Shown here piece after piece: positions 54,668-62,617 of a stretch of 64,000 nucleotides of DNA. The stretch's first letter is position 1, and each line of letters opens with the position of its first letter. Location: positions 1,302,001 through 1,366,000 of the forward strand of contig OZ221969.1 of the NCBI GenBank assembly GCA_965119715.1. Direction: 5' to 3'. The translations under genes were made by a program, and so were the position numbers. The stretch comes from JASBYZ01 sp029983705. GTDB lineage: Bacteria; Actinomycetota; Coriobacteriia; Coriobacteriales; JAEZZM01. The notes beneath the pieces were generated by a model. The model worked only from the letters and a program-made list of their open reading frames with translations. It was not told the DNA's origin and did no database searches.

Positions 54668-55435
54668 ATGGCTTCAGATACCAAGACTCTTATACGAGTG
54701 AGCAACCTCTCTAAGGTATACAAAAAAGATAAAGAACTTGTTCATGCACTTAAGAAAGTATCTTTAGAGCTTAAAGCACAAGAGAGCGCTGTCCTGGTGG
54801 GAGAGTCAGGAAGTGGTAAGTCAACGCTTGCAAAAATAATCCTTGGTCTTGAGCGTCCAAGCTCTGGCGCTGCTTACTGTTTTGAAGAGGAGCTCTACAA
54901 GCTTTCAGCGCCTCAGGCACGACCAGTATATAAAAAGGTGCAGGCGGTATTTCAAAATCCTGTCAAGTCCTTTAACCCTCGCCACACCATAGCCTACTCT
55001 TTTAAAAAGCACATGCAAAACCTTGGCTATGAGAGAGATAAGATTACTGAGCGCTCTAAAGAAGTTATGGAACTCTGCCAGCTTGATCCTAGTTTTCTTA
55101 AGCGCTATCCCCATGAAGTGAGCATTGGACAGTGTCAACGAGCTGCTATTGCCCGTGCACTCTCTACTCGCCCAGAGGTTTTAATTTGCGATGAGGCTAC
55201 AAGTGCCTTAGATGTAAGCGTCCAGGCACAAATTGTAAAGCTGCTCAAAGAGCTCAAGCAGGATTGTCGCTTAAGCTTACTCTTTATTTCTCACGATATA
55301 GCTCTTGTATCTGAAATTGCAGAGAGCATCCATGTTATGCATGAAGGATGCATTGTTGAAAGTGCAAAGACTCAAGATATTATTTCTCACCCTCAAGACA
55401 ATTACACCAAAGCACTGATATCTGCCGTGCTATAA
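54668..55435 (+). CDS. Nickel/peptide-type ABC transporter ATPase (NikE-like)
   Basis: A 255 aa ABC ATPase, the second of the pair. Walker A LVGESGSGKST (about residue 40), Q-loop AVFQNPVKS, signature VSIGQCQRAAIARA (unusual Ile-Gly-Gln in place of SGGQ), Walker B LICDEATSALDV, switch His in ISHDIALV. It starts three bases after the first ATPase and ends the block, converging on rpsA. Coding frame intact. Confidence 0.88.
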   Translation: MASDTKTLIRVSNLSKVYKKDKELVHALKKVSLELKAQESAVLVGESGSGKSTLAKIILGLERPSSGAAYCFEEELYKLSAPQARPVYKKVQAVFQNPVKSFNPRHTIAYSFKKHMQNLGYERDKITERSKEVMELCQLDPSFLKRYPHEVSIGQCQRAAIARALSTRPEVLICDEATSALDVSVQAQIVKLLKELKQDCRLSLLFISHDIALVSEIAESIHVMHEGCIVESAKTQDIISHPQDNYTKALISAVL

Positions 55436-55472
55436 AAAATCCCCTACAGCATGCTTTACATACCATAGGGGA
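55434..55472 (-). terminator. Terminator of rpsA
   Basis: On the minus strand TCCCCTA pairs with TAGGGGA around a 19-base loop, followed by six T. It lies about 29 bases past the rpsA stop. The plus-strand side lacks a T-run, so it does not clearly terminate the ABC block. Confidence 0.75.
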
Positions 55473-55500
55473 CTTAAAAGTTATCTGATGTGTGAAAAGC

Positions 55501-56748
55501 TTAGTTCTCTTCTGCTGGAGCCTCTTCGCTCTCCTGAGCTTCTTCTGCCTTTGGCTCCTCAGTCTCTTGAGCAGCTTCCTCAGCTTCAGCTTTTGGCTCC
55601 TCGCCCTCTTTAGGCTCAAGTGGGGTAATCTCAATCTCAGTGCCTAAGGTCTCAGCAGCTGACTTCATTGAGAGAGATACTCTACGTCTGTCAAGGTCAA
55701 TTTCCATAACCTTTACCTGTACAGTGTCTCCAACTTGTGCAACCTGGTTAGGTTGGTCAACGTGACCCTTAGCCATCTCAGAGATGTGTACAAGACCCTC
55801 GATACCGTCACCAAGTTCAATGAATGCACCAAATGGAACAAGCTTGGTTACTTGGCCTTCTACGATGGCACCAACTGGGAAGTTCTTAACAAGTGACTTC
55901 CAAGGATCTTCGGTGATTTGTTTGAGACCAAGAGAGATTCTCTCGCGCTTAAGATCAACGTCAAGTACCTCAACCTCTACCTCTTGGCCAACCTTAACAA
56001 CCTCTGATGGGTGGTTAACGTGGTTCCAAGAAAGCTCAGAGATGTGAACAAGACCGTCAATACCGCCAAGGTCAACAAAGGCACCAAAGTCAACAATTGA
56101 AGATACAACACCCTTGAGACGCATACCCTTCTCGAGGTGCTCAAGAATCTCATTGCGCTCTTGCTTGCGTGACTCTTCAAGAACAACACGACGAGAAAGA
56201 ACAACATTGTTTCTGTTTCTATCCATCTCGATAACGCGAGCCTCGATGCGAGTGCCAAGGTAAGCAGTAAGATCTTTTACGCGGCGAAGGTCAACAAGGG
56301 ATGCTGGTAAGAATCCGCGAAGTCCGATGTCAAGGATAAGTCCACCCTTAACAACCTCAATAATTTCACCCTCAACGTTCTCACCTGCGTTGAACTTCTC
56401 TTCAATTCTAATCCAAGCACGCTCATACTCAGCACGCTTCTTAGAAAGAATAAGACGACCGTCTTTATCCTCTTTTTGAAGAACTAATGCCTCAATCTCG
56501 TCACCAAGATCTACTACCTCTGATGGGTCAGTGTCTTTTCTAATAGAAAGCTCTCTTGAAGGAATAACACCTTCAGATTTAAATCCAATATCTAGGAGAA
56601 CTTCATCATGCTCGATCTTGACGACCGTACCACTTACCAAATCACCTTCATCAAAGTCAGTGATAGTACCATCGATAAGTTGGTTCATTTCCTCATCGCT
56701 GATGTTCTCATCCAGCTCAAAAATAGATGAGTTTTGAATCTCACTCAA
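55501..56748 (-). CDS. rpsA: 30S ribosomal protein S1
   Basis: A 415 aa mRNA-binding ribosomal protein with four S1 repeats (about 35-105, 120-190, 200-275, 285-360; for example GMRLKGVVSSIVDFGAFVDLGG and VEGQVTKLVPFGAFIELGDG). The last two carry the strong VDFGAFV/HISEL signature. The C-terminal tail (about 375-415) is rich in Glu, Ala and Pro and probably disordered. The start is a TTG at 56748, seven bases after AAAGGGG; an internal ATG (residue 21) is an alternative. A nine-codon ORF with its own strong ribosome site precedes it. Confidence 0.95.
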   Translation of the reverse strand: MSEIQNSSIFELDENISDEEMNQLIDGTITDFDEGDLVSGTVVKIEHDEVLLDIGFKSEGVIPSRELSIRKDTDPSEVVDLGDEIEALVLQKEDKDGRLILSKKRAEYERAWIRIEEKFNAGENVEGEIIEVVKGGLILDIGLRGFLPASLVDLRRVKDLTAYLGTRIEARVIEMDRNRNNVVLSRRVVLEESRKQERNEILEHLEKGMRLKGVVSSIVDFGAFVDLGGIDGLVHISELSWNHVNHPSEVVKVGQEVEVEVLDVDLKRERISLGLKQITEDPWKSLVKNFPVGAIVEGQVTKLVPFGAFIELGDGIEGLVHISEMAKGHVDQPNQVAQVGDTVQVKVMEIDLDRRRVSLSMKSAAETLGTEIEITPLEPKEGEEPKAEAEEAAQETEEPKAEEAQESEEAPAEEN

Positions 56749-56761
56749 AAGTGGACCCCTT

Positions 56762-56791
56762 TCAAAAATTGTACGGGGCCCCGATCGTCAT
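56762..56791 (-). promoter_or_regulatory. Possible nine-codon upstream ORF in the rpsA leader
   Basis: AGGAG six bases upstream leads to ATG and a nine-residue frame (MTIGAPYNF) that stops with TGA just before the rpsA ribosome site AAAGGGG. The stretch includes the palindrome CGGGGCCCCG; its CCCC could pair with either the adjacent GGGG or the GGGG of the rpsA ribosome site. It may be a translational control leader. Coding is not proven. Confidence 0.4.
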
Positions 56792-56876
56792 GGTTTCTCC
56801 TGAAGCTCTTACATTTACTCAATAGTGCTCAGAACTACTTACATGTCTCGGGGGCCAATATTACCAATATGCATAA

Positions 56877-56892
56877 CTTGACATAGGTCAAG
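56877..56892. promoter_or_regulatory. Inverted repeat upstream of rpsA
   Basis: CTTGAC and GTCAAG are separated by four bases, about 130-145 bases before the rpsA start. On the minus strand the repeat includes TTGACC, a good -35 hexamer, but I do not see a -10 at a proper distance (TAATAT is 22 bases away). It could be an operator or chance. Confidence 0.3.
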
Positions 56893-56947
56893 CATACATG
56901 TGCACCCATAAGAATATTACAAATGGACAAAAAATTATAGGCTTTAT

Positions 56948-57014
56948 AAGCCGTAATTGATGAATTTTACATGAGTTTACAAAAAACTCAAGCGAGCGGC
57001 ATAAATTACGGCTT
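56948..57014. repeat. Nested inverted repeats between the binding-protein gene and rpsA
   Basis: AAGCCGTAATT (56948-56958) and AATTACGGCTT (57004-57014) are perfect 11-base complements. Inside, TGAGTTT and AAACTCA (56972-56990) form a 7-bp hairpin. On the minus strand it follows the binding-protein stop by 11 bases, so the outer stem may act in 3' end formation, although it has only a weak T-run downstream. The remainder of the 276-base gap is rpsA leader. Confidence 0.5.
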
Positions 57015-57024
57015 TAATTGCTAC

Positions 57025-58173
57025 TTATTTTGCCTGTGGTGGTTGAGCGTTTAAGATAAGTTCTACTTCTTCATCTGTAAGCTCATAGTTTAGATACTTC
57101 TTGTAGAAGTCCTTAACCTTGGTCTTGATGTCAAGATCTGGGAAGAGTTCTGGATGAAGGAGAGCTGCAGCCCATTGAACTTGTAAGATTTCCTCAACGC
57201 CGTATCTATCCCAGCCAAATACGCCCTTAGGGTTTACATATATCTTGCCATTTTTAACGGCTTCAATTACTTGCCAAGCAGGATCGTTCTTGATTTGCTC
57301 AACTTCTTCTGGCTTACCAGTGATGATAACATCTGGGTTCCAAGCAATTACTTGCTCAAAAGTAAACTGTGCGTTTGCAGTACCAGTGGTGCTCTCATCA
57401 ACAGCGTTCTTACCACCAGCAGCTTTAATCCAAGCATCAATAATAGTGCCGGTACCATCAATGGTTAAGGTGTATACAGAGTTTCCGTGTAATACCTTAG
57501 GACGCTTATCGTCTGCTACGGTATCAGTCTTTGCAGTAACATCTTTTAGAACCTGGCTAAGTTCATCGTTATATGACTTAGCAATTTCTATTGCCTTGCC
57601 GCCAAATACCTCACCGGTAAGTTCTACAGACTTCTGCATCTCTTCAAAGGTCTTAAATGCGCAGTTAACTAGAGGAATACCAACTTCGTTAGCCTTCTCT
57701 CTCATAGCCTCTTTTGAGTCAAAGATTACGTCAGGCTTAAGATCTACAAGCTCTTCAAAGTTAAAGTCATCACCAAAGGTTGACTTTGCCTTGTTCATGT
57801 TCTCGTTTACGTGATACATCCAAGGCTGAGCCTTAGGGTTGCAGTGGGTAGCTACAACACCTTCTGCACCAACGAGCATGATTGAAACTTCGTTGTGTGC
57901 AAACCAAGCATCAGCATATCTTTCAATTTTGTCAGGAAGCTCAACAGTGTTGCCCTTCATGTCTACAACAGTGCGCTTAGCTCCAGACTGAGTCTTTGTT
58001 GCCTCAGCGCTTGCGCTCTCCTCTTTTGGCTTTTGATCAGCTGACTCTTGAGGCTTTTCCTCATTTGATGAGCAAGCTTGTAAGAAAGCTCCTGAACCAA
58101 GTGCAAGTCCAGAGGCTGCAAAAATCTTTAGGAATTGACGACGGTTTACGTACAAGTTTTTCTTCTCTTGCAT
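57025..58173 (-). CDS. Iron/cobalamin-type ABC transporter binding lipoprotein
   Basis: A 382 aa periplasmic-binding-protein class III (FepB/BtuF/HmuT type) lipoprotein. It has a twin-arginine-like signal (VNRRQFLKIFAASG, lipobox LQAC), a Lys/Glu/Ala-rich linker (about residues 38-66) and the binding domain starting VVDMKGNTVELPDKIER. VGAEGVVATHC, LKPDVIF and IAWNPDVIITG are the typical segments. The substrate (siderophore, heme, cobamide or other chelate) cannot be told. It is the third gene of a permease-ATPase-binding protein unit. Confidence 0.85.
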   Translation of the reverse strand: MQEKKNLYVNRRQFLKIFAASGLALGSGAFLQACSSNEEKPQESADQKPKEESASAEATKTQSGAKRTVVDMKGNTVELPDKIERYADAWFAHNEVSIMLVGAEGVVATHCNPKAQPWMYHVNENMNKAKSTFGDDFNFEELVDLKPDVIFDSKEAMREKANEVGIPLVNCAFKTFEEMQKSVELTGEVFGGKAIEIAKSYNDELSQVLKDVTAKTDTVADDKRPKVLHGNSVYTLTIDGTGTIIDAWIKAAGGKNAVDESTTGTANAQFTFEQVIAWNPDVIITGKPEEVEQIKNDPAWQVIEAVKNGKIYVNPKGVFGWDRYGVEEILQVQWAAALLHPELFPDLDIKTKVKDFYKKYLNYELTDEEVELILNAQPPQAK

Positions 58174-58199
58174 CTTATTTTTCTCCTCTTTAAAAACTT

Positions 58200-58985
58200 T
58201 TACTGCAAAAGCGGAACGCAGGTTTTTATTGCGTCCCCATTATTGTCAAAAGCCTCAGTTATCTTAACTGGAGTCTGATATGCCTTTTCTAAGTTTTGCT
58301 CAGTTAAAACATATGAAACTTCTCCAGCAATAATCTCTTTATTGGGTAGTGCTAAAAGGGTACGATTGCATACTAAAAATGCATGGTCTGGATTGTGTGT
58401 TGTCATAAATATGCACTTGGAATTATCCTGAGCCATACGCTTAATGCAATTAAGCACCTGAACTTGGTTACCAAAGTCAAGAGCTGCCGTAGGCTCATCC
58501 ATAATAATTAAGTCAGCATCCTGCATGAGTGCACGAGCAATCAAAGTCATCTGACGCTCACCACCACTTGCTTCATTAAATTTTTTCTCTGCAAGGTGGC
58601 CTATACCAAGCTCTTCAATCATTTGGTATGCCCGCTCATAATCTTCACTTCCAGGGGTTTGTAAAAGACCCAGGTGAGACATGCAGCCGGTAAGCACTAC
58701 ATCAAACACGGTGTAATCAAAGGGTGTCTGTGCAAGCTGTGGCACAAAGGAAACAAGGCGTGCAAACTGCTTGCGTGAGTAGCTCGAACGTGATTTTCCG
58801 TTTAATAACACATCACCTTTAACCGGTGATAAAAAGCCCAAAATTGTTTTGAATAAGGTGGTTTTACCCACACCGTTTGGGCCCAAGAGACAAACAATAT
58901 CGCCTTCGTCCATCTTAAAACTTACTGGGCCTATGACGGTCTGGCCTTTATAGCCACACTCTGCGTTCTGTAAGTCTAAGATCAT
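58200..58985 (-). CDS. Iron/cobalamin-type ABC transporter ATPase
   Basis: A 261 aa FepC/BtuD-type ATPase. Walker A CLLGPNGVGKTTL (about residue 38), Q-loop SFVPQLA, signature ASGGERQMTLIARA, Walker B LIIMDEPTAALDFG, switch His in MTTHNPDHAF. It overlaps the permease stop by four bases and precedes the binding-protein gene by 26 bases. Confidence 0.9.
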   Translation of the reverse strand: MILDLQNAECGYKGQTVIGPVSFKMDEGDIVCLLGPNGVGKTTLFKTILGFLSPVKGDVLLNGKSRSSYSRKQFARLVSFVPQLAQTPFDYTVFDVVLTGCMSHLGLLQTPGSEDYERAYQMIEELGIGHLAEKKFNEASGGERQMTLIARALMQDADLIIMDEPTAALDFGNQVQVLNCIKRMAQDNSKCIFMTTHNPDHAFLVCNRTLLALPNKEIIAGEVSYVLTEQNLEKAYQTPVKITEAFDNNGDAIKTCVPLLQ

Positions 58986-60034
58986 AGTTTCTCGCTTTGT
59001 GTCTTGATTAATATAATAAAGAAGAATGGTGCACCAACCACAGAGGTTAAGATTCCCAGTGGTATTTCGGACGCAAAAAATGTTCTACAGCACATGTCAA
59101 CGAGCACTAAAAATGCAGCACCAATAACTATGGATGCTGGTAGAACAATACGGTTATCAGGTCCAAATAAGAACCTGGCAATATGTGGGATGATAAGTCC
59201 AACCCAGCCAATTATTCCGGCAATTGCTACTACGGCAGAGGTAAGAAGTGTAGCGCATAAAATATTTATCATGCGCAGTCTCTCAACGTTTACGCCCAAG
59301 GCCTCAGCCTCTACGTCTCCAAAGGCAAGTGAGTTAAGACGCCATCTCAAAAGCAAAAGTGGAATACTACCTATTAAAAATGGAACTAGAAATACCAAGA
59401 TATCATTCCAGGTAACCTTAGCAATTGAGCCCATAAGCCAGTAAGTAATCTCTGGTAGTTTAGAATCTGGGTCTGCAGTAAATTTAATAGCAGAAATCAT
59501 CGCTTGAAAAAGCGTTCCAACAATCAAACCACAGAGTACAAAGATTAGTATCTTACCAATGCCCTTAGATATCTTACGAGCAGAAACATAGGTAATCATT
59601 ACTGCAATAAAGCCCATAACAAAGGCTGCAAGCTGAACTACTCGCACGTTTCCATCTAAGAGCAAAGCAAGTGCAGCACCAAAACCAGCACCTGCTGATG
59701 CACCCAAGATATCAGGTGAAACCATTGGGTTTCTAAAAAGTCCCTGGTATGCTGCACCAGCTAAGGCAAGTGCTGAGCCCACTAAGACTGCAGCTACTAT
59801 TCTTGGAAGTCTTACGAGATTTACAACAGTTGCAGCTGATTCATCAATTGGCTGAGTATTAAGACCAAACTGAGAAAGCAAAATCTGAACCACATCAAAG
59901 AAGTTTACAGAGGTTCTCCCGCTTCCCAGTGCCATGATAAAGAGCACAACTAAGACCACGAGCAGAATAAGTATTTTAAGAGCATCCGCTGCGCGCTTCT
60001 TAGATATTAGTTCATGTGTGTGATTTGATTTCAT
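58982..60034 (-). CDS. FecCD-type ABC transporter permease
   Basis: A 350 aa inner-membrane permease of the BtuC/FecCD family with about ten helices. Family segments are RLPRIVAAVLVGSALALAGAAYQGLFRNP, MVSPDILGASAGAGFGAALALL and IGWVGLIIPHIARFLFGPDNR, followed by GAPFFFIILIK at the end. First gene of its operon. GGGG lies shortly before the ATG and a perfect 8-2-8 palindrome lies 26-43 bases upstream. Confidence 0.92.
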   Translation of the reverse strand: MKSNHTHELISKKRAADALKILILLVVLVVLFIMALGSGRTSVNFFDVVQILLSQFGLNTQPIDESAATVVNLVRLPRIVAAVLVGSALALAGAAYQGLFRNPMVSPDILGASAGAGFGAALALLLDGNVRVVQLAAFVMGFIAVMITYVSARKISKGIGKILIFVLCGLIVGTLFQAMISAIKFTADPDSKLPEITYWLMGSIAKVTWNDILVFLVPFLIGSIPLLLLRWRLNSLAFGDVEAEALGVNVERLRMINILCATLLTSAVVAIAGIIGWVGLIIPHIARFLFGPDNRIVLPASIVIGAAFLVLVDMCCRTFFASEIPLGILTSVVGAPFFFIILIKTQSEKL

Positions 60035-60059
60035 ACATCCCCATATATATTTGCAGCAA

Positions 60060-60077
60060 TATTCTTTGTAAAGAATA
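60060..60077. promoter_or_regulatory. Palindromic operator candidate of the FecCD operon
   Basis: TATTCTTT and AAAGAATA are perfect eight-base complements separated by GT, located 26-43 bases upstream of the permease ATG, in the expected promoter or leader region. It does not match the Fur, DtxR, PerR or NikR consensus patterns I know, although metal-dependent control would be expected for such a transporter. Confidence 0.5.
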
Positions 60078-60123
60078 AAGCTTAGATATTAGAGAATATA
60101 CACCTATTTAAAGTGTTTGAAAA

Positions 60124-60142
60124 TTATTTTGTTAAAAAATAA
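60124..60142 (-). terminator. Weak A/T hairpin after the PPK2 gene
   Basis: TTATTTT and AAAATAA (7 bp, all A/T) flank five bases and are followed on the minus strand by TTTTC. It lies 13 bases past the PPK2 stop. Stability would be low, so it is only a possible terminator. Confidence 0.25.
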
Positions 60143-60155
60143 TAAAGACTCTTAG

Positions 60156-61898
60156 TTAAACGGTCTTAAATACCGTGCTAAGTCTCTCTTCAATCGTCTT
60201 ATTTATGATTTTAAGTGCTTTAACGCGCGCAAAGTGTTTATCGTCAGACTCAATAATATGCCACGGAGCATACTCAGTTGAGGTGAGTCTAAACATATCA
60301 TTTACACACACCCTATATAAGTCATTCTTTTCGCGGTTGCGCCAGTCTTCATCAGTGATCTTCCACTGTTTTGCAGGGTCTTCTTGACGCTCTTTAAACC
60401 TATTGAGCTGCTCGTCACTTGATACATCAATCCAGAACTTTATAAGGATGGCACCCCAGCGCTCAAGCTCACTTTCAAACTCATTAATCTCATCAAAGGC
60501 GCGCTTCCACTCGTCTTCACGGGCAAAGCCCTCCACACGCTCAACCATCACGCGTCCGTACCAAGTTCTATCAAAGATTGCAATGTGGCCGGTGCGAGGA
60601 AGCTTAGTCCAAAATCTCCATAAAAATGGATGAGCAAGTTCTACGGTGGATGGAGCAGAAATTGGGTGCACCACGTATGAGCGGGCATCTAAAGCACGTG
60701 CTACACGCTTGATGTTTCCACCCTTACCTGCAGCGTCCCACCCCTCATAGGCTATAACCATAGGAATTTTGAGTTTATATAAAATCATTTGCAGCTCATT
60801 TAAGCGCTCTTGCTCTTTGTCGCGCTGCTCTTTGTAGTCATCATCAGATAAGGTATTGTCATATGAGACGTCATCTAAGGACTTCACTTTTATAAGCTTA
60901 AAGTTTGATTTAAGCTCTGACGCATCACCTATTTTTGCAGTTACAAGTTTTCTTTGTGCCTTAGCCGTTTCCTTTTTGCCCTCAGCATGCTTAAGCTCAT
61001 GGCTTGCGCGCTCAATTGCCACATTTTTCTCGGCTAAATCAAGCTTTCTCTGAGCATCAATTACCTTTTTAGCCTCAAGTGCCTTAGTAATATTTTCTAC
61101 TAGTACCTCTAAAATTTTGATATTGGTATACCTGCGCTCATTGGCAGGAATGATGTTCCACGGCTTATCTGGAGAGTCAGTTTGCTCAAGCAGTCTATCA
61201 AAAACTTGATAGTACTCGTCATAGCGCTGAACCTGTCTGATATCTTCCTCATCAACCCTAAAGCTTGTTTTAGGATCAAGCATCAACTTAACAAAGCGCT
61301 CACGCTGAGTTTCTTCACTAATGTGCAAGAAAAACTTAACGAGAAGGTATCCATCTGCAACGAGCTGATCTTCTATCGATCTAATCGAAGAAATATGCTC
61401 ATAAATTCTATTTGATGCAAGCTGGTCAACATTTTTAGAATTAGCACTTGGCTTTTGATCTTTTGAAAGCGGACTTGACTTATCCATGTGTGCAGCCTCG
61501 CCAAGTTTGGTGAGATCTTTTAAGGTAAGGCGTGACTTATCGTAGACATCAACAATTGTGCGAGCAGCTGCCTCATACCAGGCCTGGTCAAAAATGGTCA
61601 TAGTCCCGTGCGCACCAATTCTTGACCAGAATCGAGACATAAAGGGAAGTCTATTCTCATAGCCAATTGGATCTTCAGTGGTATGAACCTTAAAGAGGCG
61701 CGGATCAAGGTCTACCACTAAGTCAGAGATGCGAGAACCCTTACCAGAAGAACTCCACCCCTCAAGTACTATAACAACGGGGAGACCTTCTAAGCTGCAT
61801 CTTTGCTGGAGCAAGACCAGTTTTTCTTGCAGCTCTTCTCGCCTTTGATGGTATTTTTCTTTGTCCATTTTTTCTGGAAACTCTACTGCATCAAGCAC
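60156..61898 (-). CDS. Double-domain polyphosphate kinase 2 (polyphosphate:AMP phosphotransferase type)
   Basis: A 580 aa protein made of two fused PPK2 domains. Walker A sites are EGWSSSGKGSRISD in the N-half and YEGWDAAGKGGNIKR in the C-half (near residue 370); Walker B-like FDQAWY and FDRTWYGRVMVERV; lid Arg in the R-rich RFKERQEDPAKQWK. Fused PPK2s of this length are usually class II, which phosphorylates AMP to ADP with polyphosphate, with activity in the C-half. I use GTG at 61898, seven bases after AAGGA; the TTG at 61904 abuts that site. A charged coiled-coil-like linker joins the halves (about 285-330). Confidence 0.88.
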   Translation of the reverse strand: MLDAVEFPEKMDKEKYHQRREELQEKLVLLQQRCSLEGLPVVIVLEGWSSSGKGSRISDLVVDLDPRLFKVHTTEDPIGYENRLPFMSRFWSRIGAHGTMTIFDQAWYEAAARTIVDVYDKSRLTLKDLTKLGEAAHMDKSSPLSKDQKPSANSKNVDQLASNRIYEHISSIRSIEDQLVADGYLLVKFFLHISEETQRERFVKLMLDPKTSFRVDEEDIRQVQRYDEYYQVFDRLLEQTDSPDKPWNIIPANERRYTNIKILEVLVENITKALEAKKVIDAQRKLDLAEKNVAIERASHELKHAEGKKETAKAQRKLVTAKIGDASELKSNFKLIKVKSLDDVSYDNTLSDDDYKEQRDKEQERLNELQMILYKLKIPMVIAYEGWDAAGKGGNIKRVARALDARSYVVHPISAPSTVELAHPFLWRFWTKLPRTGHIAIFDRTWYGRVMVERVEGFAREDEWKRAFDEINEFESELERWGAILIKFWIDVSSDEQLNRFKERQEDPAKQWKITDEDWRNREKNDLYRVCVNDMFRLTSTEYAPWHIIESDDKHFARVKALKIINKTIEERLSTVFKTV

Positions 61899-61951
61899 GA
61901 GCAAATCCTTTCCCCTAAATGATACTGCTCAAGTAACCCTTTTATTGTATC

Positions 61952-62617
61952 CTAATCATCAGTTTGAGAGCCACTCCCACTGATATCTATTTTCTCGCCC
62001 AGATACTTTGGATGAGGCTTAGCCTTTGATTTAACAAAGTCTTTGGTTCGGGCAATAAGCTCCCTAACATCGCGCATGCTCTGACCTTGATAAATTTGTC
62101 TGTCACAGATGACGCCAAAAGACTCTTGGCCAAGCTCATCAGAAATATAAAGGGTTCTATAGAGGTGATACTCCTGACTTACATAACAGGCGCGATTTAC
62201 TCCAAAGATAGCCTTGGTTCTGTAGACCGTATCATAGGTAGAAAAACCCGCATGGTCTTCAAAGATATCGTCTGGACGTATTCCCTTTTTAACTAAGTAG
62301 GCCTTCATATTACCCGTCTCATCATAGTCTTCTTGTCCATGATCACCAGAGCAGATGATCTTTTTAGCAACCCCTTGCCTGTATAAATCGTAGGCACACT
62401 CAAGACGATCTTTAAGCATGAGAGATGGGTGTCCATCCTCATGGACCTTAGCGCCTAAGACAACGATTGCCTCAGCTGAAATATTTTTACTGTCATTTAA
62501 GGACAAGATTTTATCTTCAACGCTTCTTTGAAGGTGAATGTTAATTGAGCAAACTACTGCTATAAGTATGACAAATAGAGCAATAATCCATACTGCAAGT
62601 GCGCCTGCACCTCTCAC
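61952..62617 (-). CDS. SanA/YdcF-like DUF218 membrane protein
   Basis: A 221 aa protein with one N-terminal helix (about 5-27) and an extracytoplasmic DUF218 domain: AIVVLGAKVHEDGHPSLMLKDRLE, SGDHGQEDYDE, FSTYDTVYRTKAIFGV and SQEYHLYRTLY. This matches SanA, which affects envelope barrier function and vancomycin sensitivity in enterobacteria. The GTG start directly follows the polA stop, with GGAGG eight bases upstream, so it is co-translated with polA. Confidence 0.87.
   Translation of the reverse strand: MRGAGALAVWIIALFVILIAVVCSINIHLQRSVEDKILSLNDSKNISAEAIVVLGAKVHEDGHPSLMLKDRLECAYDLYRQGVAKKIICSGDHGQEDYDETGNMKAYLVKKGIRPDDIFEDHAGFSTYDTVYRTKAIFGVNRACYVSQEYHLYRTLYISDELGQESFGVICDRQIYQGQSMRDVRELIARTKDFVKSKAKPHPKYLGEKIDISGSGSQTDD

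Noticed and set aside
57245..57814. 189-codon plus-strand frame opposite the ABC binding-protein gene
   Set aside because: Composition is typical of an antisense shadow (Ser/Pro/Ile-rich, no domain), lying wholly inside a clear gene.
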